Assembly: GCA_963750065.1 (NCBI GenBank)
Contig: CAVVPK010000037.1
Location: 149,965-213,964 of the forward strand
DNA: 64,000 bases
Source of the DNA: CAVSRC01 sp963750065
GTDB lineage: Bacteria > Pseudomonadota > Alphaproteobacteria > Rhizobiales > Kaistiaceae
Reading direction: 5' to 3'
The notes beneath the pieces were generated by a model that was not told the DNA's origin, did no database searches, and saw only the letters and a program-made list of their open reading frames with translations. The translations under genes were made by a program, and so were the position numbers. Shown one piece after another: positions 32,872 through 41,891 of this stretch. Position 1 is the stretch's first letter, and the number at the start of each line of letters is the position of its first letter.

Positions 32872-34080
32872 TCAGGCGACCTGCTGCGCGATGAATGCCG
32901 CCTCGGCGGCGGGTTCGGCCACCTTGGTGCGCGCCTCGTGACCGGCGACTTCGACGCGGTTGCGGCCGTTGTACTTGGCGCGGTAGAGCGCCTCGTCGGC
33001 GATCTTGAGCAACGAATCGACGGTCGAACCGGCTTCCGCCCGGGCCACGCCGGCGGAGAGCGTGACGGTGAAGTCGCCGATGCCGGCGCAGGCGGAGGTG
33101 AAGGCGACGCGCGTGCGCTCGGCGACCAGATAGGCGGCCTCCATGCCGGCGCCGGGCAACATGACGGCGAATTCCTCGCCGCCGATGCGGCCGATCAGGT
33201 CGCTGGCGCGCAGCATCCGGCGTGAGGTCTGGCCGAAAACGCGCAGCACTTCGTCGCCCGGGCCGTGGCCGTAGGTGTCGTTGATCGCCTTGAAGGAATC
33301 GAGGTCGAAGAGGATGACGCTGACCGACATGCCGGTGTCGCGGCGGGTCTCGAGGACCCGTGTGGCGTCCTCGTAGAAGGCGCGGCGGTTGGCCAGCCCG
33401 GTCAGCGAATCCGTGTTGGCGTTCATCCTTTGCACGAGTTCCTGCTTCTCGCGCGCCATCGCCACGGTGAAGATCGAGGTGCCGACGATGAAGGCGAGCG
33501 TCTCGAAGTGGACGAAGCCGAGCCAGGCCAGGAGGGCCGTGCCGCCGATCGGCGTCATGGCGCCGACCGTGGCGGCGGCGGACCCGCCGGCGGCGAAGAT
33601 TCCGTGCAGGATCAGCAGCGCGATCAGCGGCCCGCGGGCGGTCAGCCGGTCCTTACGACCGCGCCAGAACTCGATCGCGGCGGCGAAGAGGAACGTCGCG
33701 ACGATGGCCAGGTTGACGGACACGTACACCTCGCCCGTCTCGCGCACGGCTGGAATCGTATAGGCGACGAGCCAGATGGCGGCACCGGCGCCGACAACGC
33801 CGAGGTCGACCCGGTGGCCGTTGCACGCCCGTGCCGAGGCCCAGATCAGTCCCGGAGACAGGTTGAGCAGGGTGAACGCCACCAGAACCGACGGCAGTCC
33901 GGGAGCCAGATTGGATGTGGCCACCAGCGGGATCGCTGCGGCCAGCGTCAGGTTGCCGCCGGCCCACCACAGCATTCCCTCGGAATCCTTGGTCTGCATC
34001 GCTGCGAGGACGAGGAAAACACCGCTGACTGCCGACACGAAGCTACCCGCCGCCATCAATGTCAGCAAATCCATATGCAT
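32872..34080 (-). CDS. Membrane diguanylate cyclase (GGDEF)
   Basis: The 402-residue protein has a block of about seven hydrophobic helices (about 5-215), then a GGDEF domain with DSLTGLANRRAFYED and an intact RIGGEEFAVM active site. The membrane part is a sensor of unknown ligand. No RxxD inhibitory site is obvious just before GGEEF. ATG 34080 with GAGGG upstream is preferred to 34131. It is a paralogue of the gene at 34239-35423 on the same strand. Predicted to synthesise c-di-GMP. Confidence 0.9.
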   Translation of the reverse strand: MHMDLLTLMAAGSFVSAVSGVFLVLAAMQTKDSEGMLWWAGGNLTLAAAIPLVATSNLAPGLPSVLVAFTLLNLSPGLIWASARACNGHRVDLGVVGAGAAIWLVAYTIPAVRETGEVYVSVNLAIVATFLFAAAIEFWRGRKDRLTARGPLIALLILHGIFAAGGSAAATVGAMTPIGGTALLAWLGFVHFETLAFIVGTSIFTVAMAREKQELVQRMNANTDSLTGLANRRAFYEDATRVLETRRDTGMSVSVILFDLDSFKAINDTYGHGPGDEVLRVFGQTSRRMLRASDLIGRIGGEEFAVMLPGAGMEAAYLVAERTRVAFTSACAGIGDFTVTLSAGVARAEAGSTVDSLLKIADEALYRAKYNGRNRVEVAGHEARTKVAEPAAEAAFIAQQVA

Positions 34081-34238
34081 CGCATAACCCTCACTGCTGC
34101 GGATGCGACGGCAGCATGCGCCCACGTACATCCCCTATCCGCTACCGATCATAGCGAATGGGCGCTGACGTCCGGTTAGCTGGAGAGATAGAATTGGGGG
34201 GGTGGTAGGAACCGATTGTTAACGTCGGTGCGCCGCCC

Positions 34239-35423
34239 TCAGGCGATGCGGGCCACGGTGCCGCGTTTGTCCGTCGGGGTCGGCCAATCGGCCCGTTCGA
34301 CCCGGTTTCGCCCCATCTGCTTTGCCCGGTACATCGCCCGGTCAGCCCTATCGAGAGTGTCTTCGGCGGACATTCCGGCGCCGGCTTCGGCGACACCAGC
34401 GCTGACCGTCGCATTGAGCGGCTGTCCGTCCAGGAAACGATTCGATTCGGCGAAGGCGTGACGCACGCGCTCGGCAATCACACGGGCCGCCTCGACCGAG
34501 GTGCCGGGAAGCACGACGGTGAACTCCTCGCCGCCGTAGCGGCCGAAGAGGTCGGTGGGTCGCAGCAGGCCGCGCACCGTATCGGCGAATGCGCGCAGGA
34601 CGTCGTCACCGGCACGATGGCCGTAGCGGTCGTTGACCGTCTTGAAGTGATCGAGATCGAACATGATGAGCGAGAAAGGCGCGCCGTCCTTGCGGCAGCG
34701 TTCGAAGAGCCGTTGAGCGCACTCCAGCAGAGTGCTGTGGTTGGCGATGCCGGTGAGCGAGTTGTTGCGGGAGGCGCGTATGTAGGTCTGCGTCTCGCGT
34801 TCCTTGCACAGCATCGCCATCAGGATGGCCGAAGCCATGGCGTAGAAGATTCCCTCGAAAAAGATTGCGCCGAACCAGCTGTTGAGCGGGAGGATGCCAT
34901 CGTATGTGAAGCGACCCATGAGGACGTCGTAGACGCCGCCCGTGTAGACCAGGGCATGGATCATGAGGATCGCAAGCAGGGGCCAGCGCGCCGGGATCTT
35001 CTCGGCGCGGCCGCGCCACAGTTCGAAGGCGGAAACGCACAGCCAGATAATCCAGCCGCCGAAGCTGACGAGCGGTCCCGATTGCGTCATCGACGCGGCC
35101 ATATCGGCCGCCAGCCATGCGGTCACGGCAAACAGTGCCAACATGCCCGGCCTTCGTCGGTAATTGAGTGTGCGAACGCCGATCCAGATCAGCGGCGGTG
35201 CCCAGTCGCTGATCAACGATCCAGCTACGACCAAGGGCACGTTGGCTTCGGGTAAGTTGATCACCATCAGGGCGATGCCGGCGGCATAGATGATGTTTGC
35301 GGCGAACCACCACAAAAGCGCCGTCGCATGGCGGAGCTGCGTCCACATGCCGAGGAGCAGCAGCCCACTCAGCGCGGTGGTGATGCTGCCGGCCATCATC
35401 AGCGTGATCGTATCGAATCGCAT
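34239..35423 (-). CDS. Membrane diguanylate cyclase (GGDEF), paralogue of the next gene
   Basis: The 394-residue protein has the same plan as its neighbour: about seven N-terminal hydrophobic helices, ELWRGRAEKIPARWPLLAIL matching EFWRGRKDRLTARGPLIALL of the neighbour, then GGDEF with NSLTGIANHSTLLE and intact RYGGEEFTVV. ATG 35423 (MRFDTITLMMAGS) aligns with the neighbour's start (MDLLTLMAAGS). A tandem duplication with divergence is the simplest explanation. Predicted active. Confidence 0.9.
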   Translation of the reverse strand: MRFDTITLMMAGSITTALSGLLLLGMWTQLRHATALLWWFAANIIYAAGIALMVINLPEANVPLVVAGSLISDWAPPLIWIGVRTLNYRRRPGMLALFAVTAWLAADMAASMTQSGPLVSFGGWIIWLCVSAFELWRGRAEKIPARWPLLAILMIHALVYTGGVYDVLMGRFTYDGILPLNSWFGAIFFEGIFYAMASAILMAMLCKERETQTYIRASRNNSLTGIANHSTLLECAQRLFERCRKDGAPFSLIMFDLDHFKTVNDRYGHRAGDDVLRAFADTVRGLLRPTDLFGRYGGEEFTVVLPGTSVEAARVIAERVRHAFAESNRFLDGQPLNATVSAGVAEAGAGMSAEDTLDRADRAMYRAKQMGRNRVERADWPTPTDKRGTVARIA

Positions 35424-35578
35424 GCGGCGCGGGTCCGTTCTCGGCGACGCAGGGAACGGAGATTCCTGCGTGCCTCGCCGTGCTGCCAGTGTGGCGAACA
35501 ACCTTTACGAAGCCCTGAAACGCCCTGTCGAAAGTACGGGGGGTGGCGGTTACGCCTCGTTAACCGTGGGATTCACGC

Positions 35579-36460
35579 TTACCGTGTCGGAACCGGCGTC
35601 TCGCCGCGATAGTCGTAGAAACCGCGGCGCGTCTTGCGGCCGAGCCAGCCCGCTTCGACGTATTTCACCAGCAGCGGGCAGGGCCGGTATTTCGAATCCG
35701 CCAGGCCCTCATGCAGCACCTGCATGATCGACAGACAGGTGTCGAGGCCGATGAAATCGGCAAGCTGCAGCGGGCCCATGGGGTGGTGGGCGCCGAGCCG
35801 CATGGCGGTGTCGATCGCCTCGACCGTGCCGACCCCCTCATGCAGCGTGTAGATCGCCTCGTTGATCATCGGCAGCAGGATGCGGTTGACGATGAAGGCG
35901 GGGAAATCCTCCGACAGCACGATGGTCTTGCCGAGCCGCTTGACGAAGGCCTGGGTGGCGTTGAAGGTCTCGTCGTCGGTGGCGATGCCGCGGACCAGCT
36001 CGACCACTTCCATGACCGGAACCGGGTTCATGAAGTGGACGCCGATGAACTGCTCCGGCCGGTCGGTGGCCGCGGCCAGGCGGGTGATCGAGATCGACGA
36101 CGTATTGGTGGCCAGCAGCGCACCCGACTTCAGCGTGCCGCGCAGCCGGTCGAAGATCTCATTTTTCACCGTCTCGTTCTCGGTGGCTGCCTCGATTACC
36201 AGGTCGCTGTCGGCGAGGCCCTCGAAATCCTCGGCCGCGACGATCCGCTTGAGGGCCGCCTGACGGTCGTCTTCGGTGATCTTTTCGGAGCCCACCTGGC
36301 GGGCCATGTTGCCGTTGATGGTGGCAAGGCCGGACTTGATACGGTCCGCCGAGACGTCGTTGAGAACCACCTTGTATCCGGCCAGCGCACAGACATGAGC
36401 GATGCCGCTGCCCATCTGTCCGGCGCCGATGACGCCGATTTTCTTGAGCGTGATCGTCAT
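35579..36460 (-). CDS. hbd: 3-hydroxybutyryl-CoA dehydrogenase
   Basis: This enzyme interconverts (S)-3-hydroxybutyryl-CoA and acetoacetyl-CoA with NAD. The 293-residue protein has the Rossmann motif IGVIGAGQMGSGIAHV, NTSSISITRLA, the catalytic His in GVHFMNPVPVM, Asn in FIVNRILLPM, and the C-terminal GLDTCLSIM and GRKTRRGFYDY. It is the last gene of the etf operon, 42 bp after etfA, so fatty-acid or branched-chain oxidation electrons and the dehydrogenase are co-expressed. Confidence 0.95.
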   Translation of the reverse strand: MTITLKKIGVIGAGQMGSGIAHVCALAGYKVVLNDVSADRIKSGLATINGNMARQVGSEKITEDDRQAALKRIVAAEDFEGLADSDLVIEAATENETVKNEIFDRLRGTLKSGALLATNTSSISITRLAAATDRPEQFIGVHFMNPVPVMEVVELVRGIATDDETFNATQAFVKRLGKTIVLSEDFPAFIVNRILLPMINEAIYTLHEGVGTVEAIDTAMRLGAHHPMGPLQLADFIGLDTCLSIMQVLHEGLADSKYRPCPLLVKYVEAGWLGRKTRRGFYDYRGETPVPTR

Positions 36461-36502
36461 GGTCGAAGTACCTCGAGCCTCAGCAGTTCATCCGCTATCC
36501 TA

Positions 36503-37438
36503 TCATAGGGCCTTTTCGAGTTCCGGCAGGATCTCGAAGATGTCGCCGACCAGGCCGTAATCGGCGACGGCGAAGATGGGCGCTTCCGGGTCCTTGTTGA
36601 TGGCGACGATCACGCGCGAGTCCTTCATGCCGGCGAGGTGCTGGATGGCGCCGGAGATGCCGCAGGCGATGTAGAGGTCGGGCGCCACCACCTTGCCGGT
36701 CTGGCCGACCTGCAGGTCGTTGGGGACGAAGCCGGCATCGACCGCGGCGCGCGAGGCGCCGATCGCCGCGCCCAGCTTGTCGGCCAGCGGCTCGAGCATC
36801 TGGCGGAACCTCTCGGCCGACTGGAAGGCGCGGCCGCCGGCGACGACGATGCGGGCGGCGGAAAGGTCGGGACGGGCGGATTTGGTCAGATCGGCGCCCA
36901 GGAAGGCGGCCGGCGCCGGCAGGTCGCCGGGCACGGCAACGCTCTCGACCGGCGCGGCATCGGTGCCGGCGGCGGCGGCGGGAAAAGCCGAGGCGCGCAC
37001 GGTGATCACCGTCTTGGCGTCGGCGGTCTTGACCGTTTCGATGGCGTTGCCGGCGTAGATCGGCCGCTCGAAGGTGTTTGGCGCGACCACCCGGGTGATG
37101 TCGGAGATCTGCATCACGTCGAGAAGGGCGGCCACCCGCGGCATGACGTTCTTGCCGGCGGCGGTGGCCGGTGCGGCAAGTGCGTCATAGCCGCCGGCAA
37201 GCGATACGATCAGCGCGGCGAGCGGCTCGGCGAGATGGTGGGCAAGGCCGTCGGCGTCGGCATGCAGCACCTTGGCGATACCGGTGAGCCCGGCCGCCGC
37301 CGCGGCGACTGCGGCGCAATTCGAGCCGGCGACCAGTACGTGGACCGTGCCGCCGAGCGCTTGTGCCGCGGAGAGTGCGCGGGCGGTGGCCTCGCCCAGT
37401 GTCGTATTGTCGTGGTCGGCGATCAGCAGGGTGGTCAC
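36503..37438 (-). CDS. etfA: Electron transfer flavoprotein subunit alpha
   Basis: ETF carries electrons from acyl-CoA dehydrogenases to ETF:quinone oxidoreductase. The 311-residue alpha subunit shows the C-terminal FAD domain: GGRAFQSAERFRQMLEPLAD, GASRAAVDAGFVPNDLQVGQ, TGKVVAPDLYIACGISGAIQ and HLAGMKDSRVIVAINKD. It starts at GTG 37438, overlapping the etfB stop as GTGA, so the two subunits are translationally coupled. Confidence 0.97.
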   Translation of the reverse strand: MTTLLIADHDNTTLGEATARALSAAQALGGTVHVLVAGSNCAAVAAAAAGLTGIAKVLHADADGLAHHLAEPLAALIVSLAGGYDALAAPATAAGKNVMPRVAALLDVMQISDITRVVAPNTFERPIYAGNAIETVKTADAKTVITVRASAFPAAAAGTDAAPVESVAVPGDLPAPAAFLGADLTKSARPDLSAARIVVAGGRAFQSAERFRQMLEPLADKLGAAIGASRAAVDAGFVPNDLQVGQTGKVVAPDLYIACGISGAIQHLAGMKDSRVIVAINKDPEAPIFAVADYGLVGDIFEILPELEKAL

Positions 37439-38184
37439 AGGACGCTCGCCTCGTTCTTGAGCTTGTCGATCAGTTCGGCAACGTCGGCCACCTTGACGCC
37501 GCTGCGGCGCGGTGGCGGCTCGGCGACGCCGAGCACGGTCAGGCGCGGCGCAAGGTCGATGCCCAGCTCCGCCGCGCTCACCTCAGCGATCGGCTTCTTC
37601 TTGGCCTTCATGATGTTGGGGAGCGAGGCGTAGCGCGGCTCGTTCAAGCGGAGGTCGACGGTGACCACCGCCGGAAGGCTGAGCGACAGCCTCTCGAGGC
37701 CGCCGTCCACCTCGCGGGTCACCGTCGCGCGGTCGCCGTCGAGCGCCAGCTTGGAGACGAAGGTGCCCTGCGGCCAGCCGGTCAGCGCCGCCAGCATCTG
37801 GCCGGTCTGGTTCGAGTCGTCGTCGATGGCCTGCTTGCCCATGATCACCAGGCCGGGGGACTCCCGTTCGGCGACCGCCTTCAGCGCCTTGGCGACGGCG
37901 AGCGGCTCGAGCCGCTCCTCGGTCTTCACCAGGATGCCGCGGTCGGCGCCCATGGCCAGCCCCGAGCGGATGGTCTCGGCCGCCGCTGCCGGGCCGACGG
38001 AGACGACCACCACCTCCTCGGCCGAACCGGCTTCCTTCAGCCGCAGCGCCTCCTCGAGCGCCACCTCGTCAAAGGGATTCATGGCCATCTTGACGCCGGC
38101 AAGCTCGACGCCGCTGCCGTCCGGCTTGACCCGCACCGTGACGTTGGCGTCGACGACGCGTTTCACCGCAACCAGGATCTTCAT
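37435..38184 (-). CDS. etfB: Electron transfer flavoprotein subunit beta
   Basis: The 249-residue beta subunit begins MKILVAVKRVVDANVTVRVK and has NPFDEVALEEALRLKE, GKQAIDDDSNQTGQMLAALT and the late VTVDLRLNEPRYASLPNIMK, which carries the beta-subunit recognition loop near the alpha interface. Its ATG overlaps the rhomboid stop (ATGA, 38181-38184) and its stop overlaps the etfA start. Confidence 0.97.
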   Translation of the reverse strand: MKILVAVKRVVDANVTVRVKPDGSGVELAGVKMAMNPFDEVALEEALRLKEAGSAEEVVVVSVGPAAAAETIRSGLAMGADRGILVKTEERLEPLAVAKALKAVAERESPGLVIMGKQAIDDDSNQTGQMLAALTGWPQGTFVSKLALDGDRATVTREVDGGLERLSLSLPAVVTVDLRLNEPRYASLPNIMKAKKKPIAEVSAAELGIDLAPRLTVLGVAEPPPRRSGVKVADVAELIDKLKNEASVL

Positions 38185-38933
38185 GCCCAGGGGCCCTTCA
38201 ATTCTTCAGTGGGCGGCGACCCTATTGAGCGGGTAGCCGTATCGTCAACCGGCTGGCGGTCGAAGAGCGGCGTGTCCTTGCGCCGCATGATCAGCACCAG
38301 TACGGCGCCGCAGACCAGGCCGCCGAGATGGGTCCACCAGGCGACGTTGCCCTCATGGCTGCCGGTGAGGACGGCGAAGACCTGGAAGACGATCCAGAAG
38401 CCGAGCACGAAGACGGCGCTCAGGCGCAGCGGAATGCGGCCGAAGGCGAGCACCCATATCTTGGCGCGCGGATGCAGGATCAGATAGGCGCTGATGGTGC
38501 CGGCGACGGCGCCGGAGGCGCCGATCACAGGTCCCGCTTCGGCAGGGCCGGAGAGGACGAAAGTGTAGCCGGCGCCGGCCGCGCACAGGAGATAGAAGAC
38601 GAGGAAGCGCATGTGCCCGAGCGCATCCTCGACATTGTCGGCAAGCACCCACAGGAAGATCATGTTGCCGGCAAGATGCCAGAAATCGGCGTGCAGGAAC
38701 GAGTAGGTGACCAGCGTCAGCGCGTCCGGCACCGCCGAGCGCGACACGTCGACGCCGCTGAGCACGGCGGGAAACAGGCCGAAGGTGATCACCGAGGCGT
38801 CGCTGGCTGTGCCGGCCGTGCCCGATTCGACGATGAAGTAGACCACCACATTCACAACGATCAGGCCCCACGCCATCCACGGCCGCCTGATGTGGCGCAA
38901 CGGATTGGTGTCGTAGATCGGGATGAAGGCCAT
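38181..38933 (-). CDS. Rhomboid-family intramembrane serine protease
   Basis: The 250-residue protein has about six membrane helices. The catalytic Ser is in GASGAVAGTI and the His in WWTHLGGLVCGAVL; FLHADFWHLAGNMIFLWVLA is the conserved loop 1/helix 2 region. Rhomboids cut transmembrane substrates within the membrane; the substrate here is unknown. It overlaps etfB by 4 bp, so its synthesis is tied to the ETF operon. Confidence 0.92.
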   Translation of the reverse strand: MAFIPIYDTNPLRHIRRPWMAWGLIVVNVVVYFIVESGTAGTASDASVITFGLFPAVLSGVDVSRSAVPDALTLVTYSFLHADFWHLAGNMIFLWVLADNVEDALGHMRFLVFYLLCAAGAGYTFVLSGPAEAGPVIGASGAVAGTISAYLILHPRAKIWVLAFGRIPLRLSAVFVLGFWIVFQVFAVLTGSHEGNVAWWTHLGGLVCGAVLVLIMRRKDTPLFDRQPVDDTATRSIGSPPTEELKGPWA

Positions 38934-38946
38934 CGGCTGCCCGCCG

Positions 38947-39513
38947 CTATCGGTTCTCGCCGGGGACCCACAGAACGTCGCCGGCGCCGTGGTCGTTGGC
39001 GAGCCGCGCGGCGACGAAGAAGAGATCGGACAGGCGGTTTATGTAGCGCGTCGCCTCGCCGTTGACCGGCTCTTGCGCCGCCAGCGCCACCACCAGGCGC
39101 TCGGCGCGGCGGGCCACCGTGCGGCAGAGGTGGAGGCTAGCGGCGGCCGGCGTGCCGCCAGGGAGAACGAAGGAGGTCAGCGGGGCGAGGCCGGCGTTGA
39201 GCGCATCGATCTCCTTTTCCAGCCGCTCGACCTGGCTTGCTACGATGCGCAGCCGCTCGCGGCCGGGCTTGTCAGGCGTGGCGAGGTCGGCGCCGAGATC
39301 GAAGAGGTCGTTCTGGATGCGGCCGAGCATGGCGTCGAGGCCGTCCGGCAAGGCAGCCTTGTGCAGGCGCAGCAGCCCGACATCGGCATTCAGCTCGTCG
39401 ACCGTGCCGATCGCCTCGAAGCGCAGGTCCGATTTCGGCCGCCGCTCGCCGGTGGCAAGCGCGCTGGTGCCGTCGTCGCCGGTGCGGGTGTAGATGCGGT
39501 TGAGGACGACCAT
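38947..39513 (-). CDS. Cob(I)yrinic acid a,c-diamide adenosyltransferase (PduO type)
   Basis: This enzyme attaches the adenosyl group of ATP to cob(I)alamin, making coenzyme B12. The 188-residue helical protein has the N-terminal ATP loop IYTRTGDDGTSALATGERR, then FEAIGTVDELNADVGLLR, FVLPGGTPAAASLHLCRTVARRAERL split across helix 4, and YINRLSDLFFVAARL. ATG 39513 is preferred over 39534. It lies between the HIG1 protein and the rhomboid, 13 bp from the latter, in one operon. Confidence 0.93.
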   Translation of the reverse strand: MVVLNRIYTRTGDDGTSALATGERRPKSDLRFEAIGTVDELNADVGLLRLHKAALPDGLDAMLGRIQNDLFDLGADLATPDKPGRERLRIVASQVERLEKEIDALNAGLAPLTSFVLPGGTPAAASLHLCRTVARRAERLVVALAAQEPVNGEATRYINRLSDLFFVAARLANDHGAGDVLWVPGENR

Positions 39514-39530
39514 GTCAGAGCCTTTGGTAG

Positions 39531-39722
39531 TCACCGCGAGGAGAGATAGAGGGCGCCCATCATGATGACGATGGCGACGAACTGCAGGATCACCCGCCAG
39601 CGCATGATGTTCTGAGAGGTCTTGGGAGAGCCGCCGCGCGCCATGTTGAAGAGGCCGGCGAGCAGCACCAGGGCGACCAGGCCGACGGCGATCGGGGTGA
39701 GGTAATGGAAGAAGGTTGTCAT
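39531..39722 (-). CDS. HIG1-domain twin-transmembrane protein
   Basis: The 63-residue protein has two hydrophobic helices (about 8-27 and 44-61) joined by NMARGGSPKTSQNIMRWRV, in which the basic, Ser/Asn-rich loop and QNIMRWRV are characteristic of HIG1/twin-transmembrane proteins. Mitochondrial relatives bind cytochrome oxidase and respiratory supercomplexes. It is the first gene of the leftward run to hbd. Confidence 0.85.
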   Translation of the reverse strand: MTTFFHYLTPIAVGLVALVLLAGLFNMARGGSPKTSQNIMRWRVILQFVAIVIMMGALYLSSR

Positions 39723-39870
39723 CGAAATCCGGGCCTCAAGCGAAGCCTCCCAAGGTTAGCGGTCATATAGGCATATTCCGGCCGTGCCGGCCATGGTGGC
39801 GGTTCTGAGCCATCTTGCCGTGGGGCGGAGGAGGGCGCATCGTCGCAGAGAATCGGGACGGAGGCGACTC

Positions 39871-40644
39871 ATGCACGGGCTCGATGGCAAACGGGTTCTG
39901 ATCACCGGAGCGGCGACCGGGATCGGGCGTGCGACCGCGCTGCGATTCGCCGAGGAGGGCGCCAGCGTCGCGGTCAATTTCGTTGGCGACCGCGAGCCGG
40001 CGGAGGCGTTGGTGGATGAGCTGGCGGAGATCAATCCCGAGGGCGTCCACATCCTGGCTCCGGCCAACATTGCCGACGAGGACGCGGTCGATGGGCTGTT
40101 CGCCCGCGTGGTCGAGCTCATCGGCGGCCTCGACGTTCTGGTCAACAATGCCGGCATCAAACTCGACAGCGAGCCGCACGAGATGCACATCGCCGATTTC
40201 GATCGGGTGATGGCGGTCAACATGCGCGGCGCATTCTTGTGCTCGCAGGCGGCGATCCAGCATTTCCTCGACGTCGGCCAACCGGGGGTCATCATCTCCA
40301 CCTCGTCGATGCACCAGGTGACGCCGCTGACCGAGGCGATCGCCTATCAGATGTCGAAGGCGGCGCTCGGCGGCATGACGACGACGCTGGCGCTGCGCTA
40401 TGCGCGCGACGGCATCCGCGTGGTCGCCGTCGGCCCCGGGGCGGTGATGACGCCGATGAACCCTGCCTTCGAGATCGACCCGGCGGCGCTCAGCCGCGCC
40501 GAGGCGATGATTCCCATGGGGCGGGTGGCGCGGCCGGAGGAAATCGCCGGGGTGATCGTCTTCCTCGCCTCCGACGACGCCTCCTACGTCACCGGGCAGA
40601 CCTGGTTCGTCGATGGCGGTTTCATGATCGCCCGGCCGGAATAG
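39871..40644 (+). CDS. SDR-family oxidoreductase (glucose 1-dehydrogenase-like)
   Basis: The 257-residue classical SDR has LITGAATGIGRATA (nucleotide), VLVNNAGIKLD, STSSMHQV, and YQMSK with the catalytic Tyr and Lys, then GPGAVMTPMNP and GQTWFVDGGFM. It is closest in style to glucose 1-dehydrogenase/3-oxoacyl reductase-like proteins; substrate unknown. ATG 39871 has GGAGG upstream. It is divergent from the HIG1 operon and converges with a second SDR. Confidence 0.88.
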   Translation: MHGLDGKRVLITGAATGIGRATALRFAEEGASVAVNFVGDREPAEALVDELAEINPEGVHILAPANIADEDAVDGLFARVVELIGGLDVLVNNAGIKLDSEPHEMHIADFDRVMAVNMRGAFLCSQAAIQHFLDVGQPGVIISTSSMHQVTPLTEAIAYQMSKAALGGMTTTLALRYARDGIRVVAVGPGAVMTPMNPAFEIDPAALSRAEAMIPMGRVARPEEIAGVIVFLASDDASYVTGQTWFVDGGFMIARPE

Positions 40645-40702
40645 TGAATGGTGAATGGTCAACAGTGAATGGCGGCGTTCTACTCATCACACTACCATTC
40701 AC
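40643..40702. terminator. Inverted repeat between convergent SDR genes
   Basis: GTGAATGG occurs three times just after the first SDR stop (about 40644-40672), and the reverse complement CCATTCAC lies at about 40695-40702. The repeats can pair over a loop of about 40 nt and sit exactly between the two convergent stops, so a bidirectional terminator or a small repeat element is likely. Confidence 0.5.
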
Positions 40703-40708
40703 CACACA

Positions 40709-41629
40709 TCAGCGCTGCTGGAGCAGCACCTTGTCCAGAATGCTGGTGGGCAGGAGCCGCTTCAGCCAGGCGCCGACCAGCGACGGGATGGTGACGCGGT
40801 AGCGCGCCCGCGGGTGCGGGTCCTCGAGCGCCTGGAAGAGCTTGTGGGCGACCGCCTGCGGCCCGCGCTTGAACGAGTTGGCGCGGTTGCCGCTGGCAAA
40901 TCGCGACAGCTCGCGGCCGTAGTCGCCACGGAAGAAGGAGTGGCGCACGTCGACGGTGTTGATGAAGTGGGCGCGGGCATTGTCGAGCATGCGCGTGTGG
41001 ATCGGTCCGGGCTGGAGGATGATCGCCTCGATGCCGGTATCCTTGAGTTCCAGGCGCAGCGAATCGGTCCAGCCCTCGACGGCGTGCTTGGTGGCGGCAT
41101 AGGCGCCCATGAAGCGCACGGAGACGAAGCCGAGTACCGAGGAGCAGTTGACGATGCGGCCGTGGCCCTGCTTGCGCATGACCGGCAGAACCAGGCGCGT
41201 CAGTTCGTACCAGCCGAAGAAATTGGTCTCGAAGAGCTTGCGGACGTTGTCGGTGGGCACGTCCTCGAAGGCGCCGGGCTGGCTGTAGGCGCCGTTGTTG
41301 AACAGGGCGTCGAGCTTGCCGCCGGTGCGCTTGAGCACCTCTTCGACGGCGGCGGCGATGGAGGCGCTGTCGGAAAGGTCGAGACGCAGCGTCTCCAGCC
41401 CCTCGCTGGCAAGGCGGTCGGCGTCTTCCTGTCGTCGGCACGAGGCAAAGACGCGCCAGCCGCCGTGGCTGTGCAGAGCGTGGGCGCAGTGATAGCCGAT
41501 GCCTGACGAGCAGCCGGTGATCAGAATTGTCCGTTGCGGCGGCTGAATCCGCGGCCCAGTGGTCGCACCGGCAACATCACCAGGCTCTAGTGTCGCGCCG
41601 ATCAAGTCGCGGCGGCTCATGTCCACCAT
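40709..41629 (-). CDS. SDR-family oxidoreductase
   Basis: The 306-residue protein has ILITGCSSGIGYHCA, LFNNGAYSQPGA, NCSSVLGF and YAATKHAVEGW with catalytic Tyr/Lys. The length and the C-terminal RARYRVTIPSLVGAWLKRLLP match the long SDRs sometimes listed as short-chain reductases acting on lipids. The start could be ATG 41629 or 41620. Substrate unknown. It converges with the SDR to its left. Confidence 0.87.
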   Translation of the reverse strand: MVDMSRRDLIGATLEPGDVAGATTGPRIQPPQRTILITGCSSGIGYHCAHALHSHGGWRVFASCRRQEDADRLASEGLETLRLDLSDSASIAAAVEEVLKRTGGKLDALFNNGAYSQPGAFEDVPTDNVRKLFETNFFGWYELTRLVLPVMRKQGHGRIVNCSSVLGFVSVRFMGAYAATKHAVEGWTDSLRLELKDTGIEAIILQPGPIHTRMLDNARAHFINTVDVRHSFFRGDYGRELSRFASGNRANSFKRGPQAVAHKLFQALEDPHPRARYRVTIPSLVGAWLKRLLPTSILDKVLLQQR

Positions 41630-41891
41630 TCTGTCGTCCCCCAATGCACCCGCCGCAGCACGAAGATGGCCGAGATTTCCTTTATGATGCAAGGGGCAAG
41701 AGGATCGGCATTGATGAAGGTGGTTACCTGCGGCCATTTAGTCTCACAATGCCTTGACCCCGATGACTGAATCCGGGCACTTGCGCCGCATCCGGGCCAA
41801 TTAACCAGGGCCACAAAAACCAGCGTTTGCGCCCCGGAAAGCCGGTCGAAAGGCCGTTGGCGGCGCAATTCGGGCGAGCAAGGCATAGAGC

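Noticed and set aside
40642..40702. GTGAATGG triplet as a small CRISPR-like or regulatory direct repeat.
   Set aside because: Only three irregular copies plus an inverted one between convergent stops; a terminator is the simpler reading.
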